58,084 nt of DNA from an uncultured Oscillospiraceae bacterium (GCA_947631595.1 CANRLZ010000006.1:1-58084), one strand, 5' to 3'. Positions 41,749 through 49,033 are shown, counted from the stretch's first letter. The notes: a model not told the origin generated them from the sequence alone. Numbers and translations are program-made.

Positions 41749-42269
41749 GCATGGTCCCCCGCTCCTGGAGAGAGTCGCCGGAGTTGGCGGAGGTGCTCCG
41801 GGTGGCGGGGCTGTTCGCGGACCGGCTGCGGGCCGATCTGGACCTGGTGGCGGAGCAGTTGGGCGTGGAGATGGCCACGGTGGGCCTGGAGGGCTGGGAG
41901 CAGACACTTGGCCTGGACTCCACCCCCTCCCTGCCCCCGGACACCAGGCGGAGCCGGATCAAGGCCCGGCTCCAGGGGCTGGGAGTTACTACCCTGGCGG
42001 TGCTGGTGACCATCGCGGAGCGGTACACCGGGGGCGTCGCCCACGTGGAGGAGACGCCGGAGGCGTATCGGTTCCGGGTGGTGGTAGACGGGCTGCTCAA
42101 CCCGCCGGGGGATATGGAGTCCCTGCGCCGCAGTATCGCGGAGATCAAGCCGGCGCACCTGGCTACGGACTACGCGTTCCAACTCCACGCGGGGCACATC
42201 CCGGCGCGATACGTCGGGGCGGTGCAGCAGGTCAAACACTATCACTTTGAGGGAGGCGACACAGCATGA
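41736..42269 (+). CDS. xkdU: XkdU-like baseplate protein (DUF2313)
   Basis: 177 residues from a GTG after GGGGAGGTGG. DLLSMVPRSWRESPELAEVLRVAG and RRSRIKARLQGLGVTTLAVL are typical of gpI/YmfQ-type wedge proteins. Overlaps both neighbours, so it is translationally coupled. Confidence 0.85.
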   Translation: MDLLSMVPRSWRESPELAEVLRVAGLFADRLRADLDLVAEQLGVEMATVGLEGWEQTLGLDSTPSLPPDTRRSRIKARLQGLGVTTLAVLVTIAERYTGGVAHVEETPEAYRFRVVVDGLLNPPGDMESLRRSIAEIKPAHLATDYAFQLHAGHIPARYVGAVQQVKHYHFEGGDTA

Positions 42270-44368
42270 GTACCATCCCGCACATCACACTGACGAGCCA
42301 GGGCGAGACCATGATGCGCCGGTCCATTGACGAGGGGCCGATGACGTTCACCCGGATGGCCATGGGCGATGGCCGCCCGGCGGGGGCGATCCCCGGCCTG
42401 ACGGCCATGGGCCGGGAGCGCCTGACGGTCCCGATCACCAAATCTGACCGGGCGGGCAACACCCTGACCCTGTTCGGCGAGGTCACAGGCGTCAGCGTGG
42501 CGTTTTCCTGGCGGGAACTGGGCCTTTTCGCCCGGATCGCCGGCGAAGGGGAGCAGTTGGTGGGGTATCTGAACCTGGGGGACACCGGTGAGGTAGTGGC
42601 CCCGGACGACGGCGTGGAGCGAGCCATCTACGTCACCCTGGCAGTGCTGGACGGCGCGGAGATCTCGGTGACGTTGGGTCCCCGAGAGCACATCGACTGG
42701 GAGCAGATCAACGATCCACCGGAGACCTATCAGCCCTCCCAACACACCCATCCCTGGGAGCAAATCACGAATCCACCGGAGACCTATCAGCCCTCCCAAC
42801 ACACCCATCCCTGGGAGCAAATCACGAATCCCCCGGCCACGTTTTTGACCGGGCATGGCGCGCCGGGGGGCGATACGGCGGCCCCGGTGGGGATGCGATA
42901 CCTGGATCTGGATAACAATGCGCAGTACGTCTGCGTCAGCCATGACGCCGGGGGCTATCACTGGAGTCCTCCGTACCTGCTGGGATCCGGCGGGCAGGTC
43001 GGCGGGGATCTCTCTGTGGGCGGTGTGTTCTCGGCCAAGGGCGACTACCTCGTAGTCGGGCCGGATCGTGTGACTGTCAACAGGCGCCTGATGGGCAAGG
43101 ACATGACGCTGAGCGGGGAGGCCAATGTGGACGGGCCTCTAACGGTCGGCAAGACCGCCGAGATCCTCTCTGATGTGACGGTAGGACGGCCAGACGAGGA
43201 AGCGGGGCCGAAGGGCAATCTCAGGGTGTATGGCTCGGCAGCGCTACACAAGGCCACCGTTGACTCAAATATGGATGTGACCGGCCACCTGTCCGTCGGC
43301 AGTACGGCGACCTTCGGAGGCGAACTCGTGCCTGCCGTAGCGGAGAACTCAAATGTAGGCGATGAGGGCAAGCGATTTCGGACGGCGTTTTTCAAAAAGT
43401 TCGAGGCGTCCGAGCACGTGGCCACGCCCAAACTCCGGCCCCCGACCGGGCTGGATCACATCAAGTTTATGTGCGAAGCCGATAATCCGCCCGGCGCGTC
43501 CCCCAACCCCTTGCCCCTTGAATGGGGCGGGACGGGACGGACGGATGGGGGATGGATCAACCCCAATCTGCTGTGCAACTGGTACTTTGCCAACCCCATC
43601 AACCAGAGGGGGAAGACGGAGTATAGCTTGAATGGTTACTCCATCGACAGATGGAAAACGGGCCATCTGTCGCAACTTGGGACGATAAAGATAGAGGATG
43701 GGTGTATCACCATCGAGCACGGCAACACAGGCTATACAGACTTCACACAAAAATTTGAACATAACATCCCGGATGGCCCCGTCACGCTGTCCGTTCTGAC
43801 CAAATCGGGAGAGTTGCATGCCGTAACGCTGACGATACCTGAACTTAATCCGCGGCAGTTGACGACGGGAGTGTCCGTTTACTCCACCAGCAAAACAAGC
43901 ATTGGCCTCCGAGTGAATGCCAGTGCCAGTATATCCATTGTCGCCGCCAAACTGGAGCTGGGCGACCAGCAGACCCTGGCCCACCAGGAAAACGGCGTGT
44001 GGGTACTCAACGAGATCCCCGACCCCGCCCTGGAGCTGGCCAAGTGCCAGCGGTACTACCTGCGGCTGACGGGAGACGCCTCGGCGGTGGCGAAAAACGT
44101 CATTCTGGCGCGGCAGAACGCGACGGCCGTGGAGTTTCTCATCCCCACGCCCGTACCCATGCGGGCCAACCCCACCTTCCACATCCAGGGGGATGTGACC
44201 CTGCCCATCGACGCCACCTTGGACGCCAGAGGCAGCGCCGTGGCCGGGGAGAACGGGGTGTACTTCCGGGTGGAGGACCCAAGCGGGGATGCCGAGTACG
44301 CCGACAGGCTCTACCCCGCCGCCCTCCAGTTTGCAAGCGACTTCCTGGAGCTGGACGCGGAGCTGTAA
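42266..44368 (+). CDS. Tail fibre protein
   Basis: 700 residues, ATG after GAGGGAGGCG. The N-terminal 130 residues (TLTSQGETMMRRSIDEGPMT, RMAMGDGR) are the tail-collar/phage_tail_3-type domain that joins the baseplate. A linker of 19-residue repeats with HTHP motifs follows. The middle is a beta-rich shaft (GEANVDGPLTVGKTAEILSD type). The receptor domain (NLLCNWYFANPINQRGKTEYSL, then YSIDRWKTG) is a module seen in fibres of Gram-positive gut phages. The stretch 43600-43960 is richer in A+T than the rest of the gene, suggesting module exchange. It determines host range. Confidence 0.88.
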   Translation: MSTIPHITLTSQGETMMRRSIDEGPMTFTRMAMGDGRPAGAIPGLTAMGRERLTVPITKSDRAGNTLTLFGEVTGVSVAFSWRELGLFARIAGEGEQLVGYLNLGDTGEVVAPDDGVERAIYVTLAVLDGAEISVTLGPREHIDWEQINDPPETYQPSQHTHPWEQITNPPETYQPSQHTHPWEQITNPPATFLTGHGAPGGDTAAPVGMRYLDLDNNAQYVCVSHDAGGYHWSPPYLLGSGGQVGGDLSVGGVFSAKGDYLVVGPDRVTVNRRLMGKDMTLSGEANVDGPLTVGKTAEILSDVTVGRPDEEAGPKGNLRVYGSAALHKATVDSNMDVTGHLSVGSTATFGGELVPAVAENSNVGDEGKRFRTAFFKKFEASEHVATPKLRPPTGLDHIKFMCEADNPPGASPNPLPLEWGGTGRTDGGWINPNLLCNWYFANPINQRGKTEYSLNGYSIDRWKTGHLSQLGTIKIEDGCITIEHGNTGYTDFTQKFEHNIPDGPVTLSVLTKSGELHAVTLTIPELNPRQLTTGVSVYSTSKTSIGLRVNASASISIVAAKLELGDQQTLAHQENGVWVLNEIPDPALELAKCQRYYLRLTGDASAVAKNVILARQNATAVEFLIPTPVPMRANPTFHIQGDVTLPIDATLDARGSAVAGENGVYFRVEDPSGDAEYADRLYPAALQFASDFLELDAEL
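42698..42841 (+). repeat. 57-bp tandem repeats in the fibre gene
   Basis: Units begin with TGGGAGCA at 42698, 42755 and 42812 (third partial). Copies 1 and 2 differ at a few bases only. They encode WEQ-I-(N/T)-(D/N)-PPETYQPSQHTHP. The HTH element is a metal-binding HxH motif as in T4-type fibres. Confidence 0.9.
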
Positions 44369-44410
44369 AAAACCGCCGCCCCCGGACGGGGGCGGAGAAA
44401 GGAGAACGCT

Positions 44411-44764
44411 ATGGACGAGTTTTACAACAAGCACTACCTCGCGGTGGATGAGCGGGGGCGGGTCATGGACGGGTGGAGCGACGGGCCGTGCCCGGAGCGG
44501 GAGACCGCCGGGGCGGTGTTGCTCACCGACAAGGGCGGGTATCAGTTCCGCCTCACCCCCGGCGGAGAGGAAAACCCCTGCCTGGTGAGCCGGGAGGGGG
44601 TGCCGCTGTACGCCTGGGACGGCGAAAAGGTCACCGCCCGGAGCGCGGAGGAGATAGCCGCCGACGTGGCGGCTCTGCCCAAGCCGGGGCCTACCGCCGG
44701 CCAGAAGTTGGAGGCGCAAGTCACCTATACCGCTATGATGACCGATACTCTGCTGGGGGTGTGA
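44411..44764 (+). CDS. Fibre-associated / tail assembly-like protein
   Basis: 117 residues, ATG after AAAGGAG. AVDERGRVMDGWSDGPCPERETAGAVLL and QFRLTPGGEENPCLVSREGVPLYAWDG match short proteins that follow fibre genes in PBSX-like phages (XkdW-like). Probably a fibre chaperone or a tip component; unproven. Confidence 0.6.
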   Translation: MDEFYNKHYLAVDERGRVMDGWSDGPCPERETAGAVLLTDKGGYQFRLTPGGEENPCLVSREGVPLYAWDGEKVTARSAEEIAADVAALPKPGPTAGQKLEAQVTYTAMMTDTLLGV

Positions 44765-44768
44765 CGGG

Positions 44769-44900
44769 ATGAAGGAAAAAATCAAAACGTGGTATGACCT
44801 GGGGCTGTGGAGCGCCCAGATGGTTCGCCAGGCGGCGGAGAAGGGGGTGCTCACCTCCGAGGACGTGGCGGAAATTTTGGGCGAGGGGGTGGAGGCATGA
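44769..44900 (+). CDS. xkdX: XkdX family small tail protein
   Basis: 43 residues (MKEKIKTWYDLGLWSAQMVR, then AAEKGVLTSEDVAEIL). The Trp-Tyr...GLW...V..aV..G.It..e..eIlG pattern is that of XkdX, a short protein found after fibre genes in PBSX-type phages. The ATG overlaps nothing upstream; its last bases overlap the amidase start (ATGA). Confidence 0.85.
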   Translation: MKEKIKTWYDLGLWSAQMVRQAAEKGVLTSEDVAEILGEGVEA

Positions 44901-45757
44901 GCAACAGCGCACTGGTGACCTACACCAAGCTCAGTCCCAACCGCACCCACCCCCGGAACCACGCCATCGACACGGTGACCGTTCACTGCGTAGTGGGCCA
45001 GTGGACGGCGAAACAGGGCTGCGACTACTTCGCCAAGAAGGGCCTGAACGCCGCCCCCAACTACTTTGTGGGCAAGGACGGCTCCATCGGCCTGTGCGTG
45101 GACGAGGGCGACCGCTCCTGGTGCACCGGCGGGCCGCTCACGGTGAACGGCGTCTCCGGCAAGGCCAACGACCACCGGGCGGTGACCATCGAAGTGGCCA
45201 GCGACACCACCCACCCCTACGCCGTCACCGCCGCGGCATACGAGGCGCTCATCCGCCTGGTGGCGGACATCGCCAAGCGGAACGGCCTGGGGGAGCTGCG
45301 CTGGCGGGCGGATAAGTCCCTGGTGGGCAGGCCGGGGGAGCAGAACATGACGGTCCACCGGTGGTTTGCCAACAAGGCGTGCCCGGGGGAGTACCTGTAC
45401 ACCCGCATGGGGGAGATCGCCCGGCGGGCCAACGAGATCAACGGAGAGGGGGAGATCGACATGACGAGGGACGAGGTGAAGGCCCTGGTGGCCGACGAGG
45501 TGGCCGCGGCCACCGCCAAGGCCGCCCAGACGTTGCTGGACGGGGTGCGCCGGGAGGTGGCCCTGGCTGTGGAGGCGGCCAAGGCCCAGGTCTACAACAC
45601 CGTGGCCGAGTGCCCGGAGTGGGCCAGGACGGCGGCGGCCTGGGCGGTGGAGTCGGGGTACATCCGGGGCGACGGCACCGGCAGTCTGGCCTTGGACGCG
45701 GGGAAACTCTACACCCTTCAGGTGATGTATAACGCCGCCCACGCTGCGAAGGAGTGA
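44897..45757 (+). CDS. Endolysin: N-acetylmuramoyl-L-alanine amidase (Amidase_2)
   Basis: 286 residues from the ATG at 44897 (GAGGGGGTGGAGG upstream). The zinc site is H30 (DTVTVHCVVGQ), H154 (MTVHRWF) and C162 (ANKACPGE), the classical Amidase_2 set. PNYFVGKDGSIGLCVDEGDRSW is the conserved binding-cleft segment. After residue 180 there is a helical linker rich in Ala and Val, and a C-terminal domain (TVAECPEWARTAAAWAVESGYIRGDGTG) that likely binds the wall. No signal peptide, so export depends on the holins that follow. Confidence 0.93.
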   Translation: MSNSALVTYTKLSPNRTHPRNHAIDTVTVHCVVGQWTAKQGCDYFAKKGLNAAPNYFVGKDGSIGLCVDEGDRSWCTGGPLTVNGVSGKANDHRAVTIEVASDTTHPYAVTAAAYEALIRLVADIAKRNGLGELRWRADKSLVGRPGEQNMTVHRWFANKACPGEYLYTRMGEIARRANEINGEGEIDMTRDEVKALVADEVAAATAKAAQTLLDGVRREVALAVEAAKAQVYNTVAECPEWARTAAAWAVESGYIRGDGTGSLALDAGKLYTLQVMYNAAHAAKE

Positions 45758-45762
45758 GGGAG

Positions 45763-46230
45763 ATGGAGGAGCACATCAACCGGATCAAAGCGGCGGTGTC
45801 CGTGCTGCTGGCGGCGCTCACCGCCCTGTGGGGGTGGTTCGGCTGGCTGGTAGTGGGGTGGATCGCCCTGCTGGTCCTGGACTGGATCACCGGGACGGCG
45901 GTGGCCATGAGGCGGGGTCAGTGGTCGTCTCAGATCGCCCGCGAGGGCGCGTGGCACAAGCTGGGATCCATTGTGGCCGTGCTGGTGGCTGGGGTGTTGG
46001 ATCTGGTGCTGGGACTCCTCCTGGAGAGTGTACCGCTGGAACTCCCCATTGACTACGCCACAGTCCTCTGCCCGATGGTGATTATCTGGTACATCCTTAC
46101 CGAGGCGGGGTCCATTGTGGAGAACGCCGGGGCGCTGGGCGCTCCGCTGCCCGCATGGCTGCGGCGGATCGTGGCCTCTCTCCGGGATAAGGTGGACGAC
46201 GAGATAGACGAAAGTAACAAGGAGGTATAG
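45763..46230 (+). CDS. Phage holin (toxin secretion/phage lysis type)
   Basis: 155 residues from the ATG at 45763, eight bases after AAGGAG; a GTG at 45754 overlaps it. Three hydrophobic stretches: AVSVLLAALTALWGWFGWLVVG, WIALLVLDWITGTAVA, and LGSIVAVLVAGVLDLVLGLL/YATVLCPMVIIWYIL. DWITGTAVAMRRGQWSS is the signature of the holin family 4. C-terminus is charged. It forms membrane holes that release the amidase. Confidence 0.85.
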   Translation: MEEHINRIKAAVSVLLAALTALWGWFGWLVVGWIALLVLDWITGTAVAMRRGQWSSQIAREGAWHKLGSIVAVLVAGVLDLVLGLLLESVPLELPIDYATVLCPMVIIWYILTEAGSIVENAGALGAPLPAWLRRIVASLRDKVDDEIDESNKEV

Positions 46231-46233
46231 ACC

Positions 46234-46440
46234 ATGAACAACGAAAACTACTGGCTCTGCTGGCTGAAGGCGGCGGGGGTGCGGGCGGTGAAGACGGTGG
46301 CCCAGACCGCCATCGCCACCATCGGCACCGCCGCGGTGCTGGGGGAAGTCAACTGGGTGGCGGTGCTGTCCGCCTCCGCGCTGGCGGGGGTGCTGTCCAT
46401 GCTTACATCCCTTGCGGGTCTGCCCGAGGTGGACGGCTGA
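46234..46440 (+). CDS. Second small holin (r1t/phi-LC3-like)
   Basis: 68 residues, ATG after AAGGAGG. Hydrophobic segment 1 (VRAVKTVAQTAIATIGTAAVL) and 2 (WVAVLSASALAGVLSMLTSL) with the family pattern NW.AVLSAS...ALAG...S. Two holins in tandem may form a holin/antiholin pair that times lysis. Last gene of the late operon. Confidence 0.82.
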   Translation: MNNENYWLCWLKAAGVRAVKTVAQTAIATIGTAAVLGEVNWVAVLSASALAGVLSMLTSLAGLPEVDG

Positions 46441-46449
46441 CACGGGGAT

Positions 46450-46466
46450 GTGTCCAATTTGGACAC
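46450..46466. repeat. Dispersed 17-bp palindrome, copy 6
   Basis: GTGTCCAATTTGGACAC, perfect 8+1+8, right after the last late gene and before the shared terminator. Confidence 0.85.
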
Positions 46467-46472
46467 CACGGA

Positions 46473-46518
46473 AAAGAACCCCCCTCCGGGAGCCATGCGC
46501 TCCTGGAGGGGGCTTTTT
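46473..46518. terminator. Bidirectional terminator between converging operons
   Basis: CCCCCTCCGGGAG pairs with CTCCTGGAGGGGG, with A-rich on the left and TTTTTG on the right. It ends both the late operon and the leftward cassette. Confidence 0.85.
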
Positions 46519-46534
46519 GTCGTCTATGGGCCAC

Positions 46535-47098
46535 CTATACATCGAGCAGGCCGGCCAGCTCAGCCATCATGCGGCGGAGATAGAGCGGCGGGGTCCGTTT
46601 TCCCTCGGCCCAGTTCTGGATCGAGCGATAGGGGATGCTGAACATATTTGCACATTCCGTCATTGTGAGGCCCAACAGCGCCAGGAAATCGCGGAACGGG
46701 TCGTTGGCTATGTGCCATAGCGTGTGAAGGACGGCGGGGGATAGGTGTGATAACCGCCAGTCATCCGCATAGGCGTCCGGGTCGCTATAACGCGGGGCGG
46801 AGTTGTAGATCTCCGCATACTGGCGGGCGGTGGGGCCAAACTTGGTCGGGGCGATCTGCTCCAGGATGCGCCGCACGATCTGCTGGGCCGTGGCGGCGCG
46901 ATGGTAGATCCCCAGTGAGACGGCCTCGCCGGGGAGCATCCCCCGGATGGGAGCCGCTGGATCCTCGTCGTACACCACCCGCCCGGTGGCGGGGAGGTAG
47001 TACGCATGGTACTGGCGGCGGCGACGGGACGCCTGGGCCAGCTCCTCCACGGAGGCCAGGTCGATGGGATAGCCGTAGGTGTGGATTTGATCTGCCAT
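46535..47098 (-). CDS. HTH protein, last gene of the right-end cassette
   Basis: 187 residues, ATG at 47098 after GAGGAGG. The C-terminus (LTMTECANMFSIPYRSIQNWAEGKRTPPLYL) is a helix-turn-helix of the type used to recognise operators or in antitoxins. The N-terminal 110 residues (ASRRRRQYHAYYLPATGRVVYD) are unassigned. It lies one base after the AcrVA2-like stop codon, so the two are coupled. Anti-CRISPR operons usually contain such a repressor (Aca), so this is an Aca candidate by position only. Confidence 0.6.
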   Translation of the reverse strand: MADQIHTYGYPIDLASVEELAQASRRRRQYHAYYLPATGRVVYDEDPAAPIRGMLPGEAVSLGIYHRAATAQQIVRRILEQIAPTKFGPTARQYAEIYNSAPRYSDPDAYADDWRLSHLSPAVLHTLWHIANDPFRDFLALLGLTMTECANMFSIPYRSIQNWAEGKRTPPLYLRRMMAELAGLLDV

Positions 47099-47099
47099 G

Positions 47100-48125
47100 T
47101 CAATCCTCCTCTCTGACCGGGATAACCACTACGTTGTCCTCCCGGCCCGCGTCTGCGTGGATCATGGTGGGGGCGGTCCATTTGAGGGCCAGTGTCCGCT
47201 CCCCGGTCATGGGACCCGTCCAGTAGTGGTGCCAGTGCCCGCGGCGGGAGTGGGGACGCTTTTTGCCGCCGGTCCCGCCGGCAGATGTGGCCTCGTGCTG
47301 GGTGCGGGATCGCCGGAGGGCAGCCCCCACCCGGACGCCGACCTCGTAGCCGGTGACCTCTGACGCCTTGTCCCGGATCAGCTCCACCCGGCGGGGATCG
47401 CCGGAGCGCCGGGGACGCAGCGGGGCGGGTGCCTCCTGGATGTCCGCGTTGGCCGCGCAGACGTACAGCACCAGTTGGAGCGCCCCCAGGAGGGCGGAGC
47501 GCAGGGTTGCCTGCGGATCCTCCTGGATGGCCGCCACCATCGGGCGGTCAAGGTGTTCTGCCGCGTTGGAGCGGACGGTGGCCCAGGTGTCCGCGATGGA
47601 CGCCCCGAGCGTCTGCCCGGGGAGGAGGTGCAGAACCAGGGGAATACTCCCACTGTAATCCTCGGCCACCATCTGCACCCGCAGCTCCTGGCCTTGGCGG
47701 TTGGTGTCCCAGTCCACCCACACCCAGAAGCCGTCCATGCGGGGGAATAGACCGGGGGTCTTGATGTAGAGGCAGGGATATGGCAGGTGGAGCAGCAGAT
47801 CCACGGGCAGGGTCTCCGCCTCCTCCATGTCGTCGGCCTGGCCAAGGAGTTCCTGGGCCAAGTCCGGGTCAAACCGATAAATGATCTTGTTCTGCCGCCA
47901 CATCCAGCAGGCGGTCAGCTCCGCCGCGACGTTGGCGGCGGTTTCCTGGCCCACGTTGTCGGCCAGGAGAGTGAAGGCCGCGTTGATGGGCAGCGGGCAG
48001 TAGTCCGGCCACCAGATATCTCCGTCAGTCTTCGCGTTGGCCAGGTGATCCAGCGCCTCATAGCACCCGGGCATCATCTTCGGCCAGGCACGCACCAGGC
48101 GCAGGGGGGTGTCTCGTTCTACCAT
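47100..48125 (-). CDS. AcrVA2-family anti-CRISPR protein
   Basis: 341 residues from the ATG at 48125 (GAGGTG upstream; GTG at 48134 overlaps it). The C-terminal block (SRRGHWHHYWTGP, then R..LKWTAPTMIHAD) matches the most conserved part of AcrVA2, where RRGHWHGYW is followed by R.RW.P..FVN. Other shared features are the PLRL...AWPKM start region, LPVDLLLHLPYPCLYIK with an acidic body, LQLVLYVCAANADI, and GVRVGAALRRSRTQ near the end. AcrVA2 blocks Cas12a production by acting at the nascent chain or mRNA. Homologues exist widely in mobile elements and not all have been tested, so activity here is inferred. It is transcribed against the late operon, as expected for a lysogen-expressed moron. Confidence 0.75.
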   Translation of the reverse strand: MVERDTPLRLVRAWPKMMPGCYEALDHLANAKTDGDIWWPDYCPLPINAAFTLLADNVGQETAANVAAELTACWMWRQNKIIYRFDPDLAQELLGQADDMEEAETLPVDLLLHLPYPCLYIKTPGLFPRMDGFWVWVDWDTNRQGQELRVQMVAEDYSGSIPLVLHLLPGQTLGASIADTWATVRSNAAEHLDRPMVAAIQEDPQATLRSALLGALQLVLYVCAANADIQEAPAPLRPRRSGDPRRVELIRDKASEVTGYEVGVRVGAALRRSRTQHEATSAGGTGGKKRPHSRRGHWHHYWTGPMTGERTLALKWTAPTMIHADAGREDNVVVIPVREED

Positions 48126-48163
48126 GGTAGTCACCTCATGTTTTGAGTTTGATCAACGGGTGG

Positions 48164-48643
48164 TCAGGGAAGCCAGTCGCTGCTTGGCTGGTATTTGATG
48201 GGGGTTTCGTCTGGATGGGTCTCATTCCAGCCACGCATCAGATCAAAGGCGTGGTAGCGAAACCCGGGCGAAACCTGTAGCACGATCATCCCATCAACGT
48301 GCTTTCGGTACAAGAAGTTGAGCACGGACAGCGCCTCGTCTCGTGTGCAGTCCTGCATGATAGCCCTGGGGATCATTTCCTGCAATTCATACCTCCAGGC
48401 CACCAAAACATCGCCCTTTGTGGGCACATACTCTTTCCCATCGAGCAGAGGGGAAAACATCGCCTCCATTTTTTCTTCAGGTGAGGACTCACCCCCGTCT
48501 CGTGCGGCCAGATACTGGTCCACATAGCGAGTCTCCAACTCCTCCGCCATGTCGTTGTTGAGGATACGGAGAACAAGCGGCACCCTTTTGTCTGGTCCCA
48601 AATACTCATCCATTGCCGTGCATGCGTCCAATTTGTTAGCCAT
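48164..48643 (-). CDS. Unknown protein, first gene of the right-end cassette
   Basis: 159 residues from the ATG at 48643, after GGAGGATATG. Acidic, no transmembrane segment or known motif. PLVLRILNNDMAEELETRYVDQYLAARDGG and MIPRAIMQDCTRDEALSVLNFL are helical. Its position upstream of the anti-CRISPR gene in the same operon makes it a candidate second anti-defence gene; there is no direct evidence. Confidence 0.55.
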   Translation of the reverse strand: MANKLDACTAMDEYLGPDKRVPLVLRILNNDMAEELETRYVDQYLAARDGGESSPEEKMEAMFSPLLDGKEYVPTKGDVLVAWRYELQEMIPRAIMQDCTRDEALSVLNFLYRKHVDGMIVLQVSPGFRYHAFDLMRGWNETHPDETPIKYQPSSDWLP

Positions 48644-48910
48644 TGTCATATCCTCCATTCATCCCCGGCGTGGCCGGGCTGTTGAGTTGGGTCTCTTGAT
48701 GTCATTATAATACACCCATTGAACGCAAAATACAACTGGCAAACTACACAAATATACCCGTTGAGCGTGTATAATTCTCCCAATAGCAGCCTCATTTTGT
48801 GCGTGTGGAGATCTACTCTAATCTGACGAGCATTTGACGAGCATCTTTTTTGTTTTTGGCGTGCTTTTACCCCCTTTTTCTGCAAACATTTGTTCTAATG
48901 CGCTAACAAG
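48644..48910. other. Non-coding right end with direct repeats and promoter area
   Basis: About 270 bp. Two related repeats (TACACCCATTGAACGC at 48711-48726 and TATACCCGTTGAGCGT at 48753-48768) lie upstream of the leftward cassette and could bind its HTH protein. On the minus strand TATAAT occurs at 48705-48710 region without a well-spaced -35. Arm-type repeats follow at 48824-48844. Confidence 0.5.
48824..48844 (+). repeat. Right arm-type integrase sites (two TGACGAGCAT repeats)
   Basis: TGACGAGCAT at 48824-48833 and 48835-48844, spaced 11 bp and in the same orientation as the left pair at 10273-10293. Confidence 0.75.
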
Positions 48911-48911
48911 G

Positions 48912-48954
48912 AAACCCCCACAACACCTTGAAACTCAAGGGCTGTGGGGGTTTT
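48912..48954 (-). terminator. Phage-borne terminator for the restored tRNA-Gly
   Basis: AACCCCCACA and TGTGGGGGTT arms with a CCTTG/CAAGG apex. It resembles the host hairpin at 10143-10180 but the stem sequence differs, so the phage carries its own tRNA terminator. Confidence 0.8.
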
Positions 48955-48958
48955 AGTC

Positions 48959-49008
48959 CTGGAGCAGGTGAAGGGAATCGAACCCTCGTGTTCAGCTTGG
49001 GAAGCTGA
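48959..49008 (-). other. attR: core shared with attL inside the complete tRNA-Gly
   Basis: The 50-bp core identical to 10187-10236. With the host 5' half it forms a complete tRNA, so integration does not destroy the gene. Confidence 0.9.
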
Positions 49009-49033
49009 CATTCTACCATTGAACTACACCTGC
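48960..49033 (-). tRNA. tRNA-Gly, anticodon CCC
   Basis: 74 bases including the encoded CCA. Acceptor stem GCAGGTG/CACCTGC with discriminator T, anticodon stem TCAGC/GCTGA enclosing TTCCCAA (anticodon CCC, reads GGG), and T arm with GTTCGAT. The first 25 bases (through part of the anticodon arm) are host, the rest comes from the prophage att site. Confidence 0.95.

Larger units (their letters stand above)
10187..49008. mobile_element. Intact contractile-tailed (myovirus-type) prophage integrated in tRNA-Gly(CCC)
   Basis: About 38.8 kb between two 50-bp direct repeats. The gene order is integrase and lysogeny genes (minus), early replication and partition genes (plus), packaging, head, contractile tail, baseplate, fibre and lysis genes (plus), then a right-end accessory cassette (minus). 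Every essential virion function is present and I see no disrupted major gene. The tail genes follow the B. subtilis PBSX xkd order. It also carries ParA, ParB, a second tyrosine recombinase and an HUH Rep-like protein, features that suggest an extrachromosomal phase as well as integration. Confidence 0.93.

Noticed and set aside
44376-44395. CCGCCCCC/GGGGGCGG hairpin after the fibre gene as a terminator
   Set aside because: No T-run in the plus direction; more likely chance or a translational spacer, since the downstream tail genes need the same transcript.
48624-48640. Possible seventh copy of the 17-bp palindrome
   Set aside because: GCGTCCAATTTGTTAGC matches only the left half (12 of 17 bases); probably chance or a decayed site.
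48646-48885. Open frame of 79 codons at the prophage right end, minus strand
   Set aside because: It overlaps the regulatory region and arm repeats, and has no clear ribosome site or family features.
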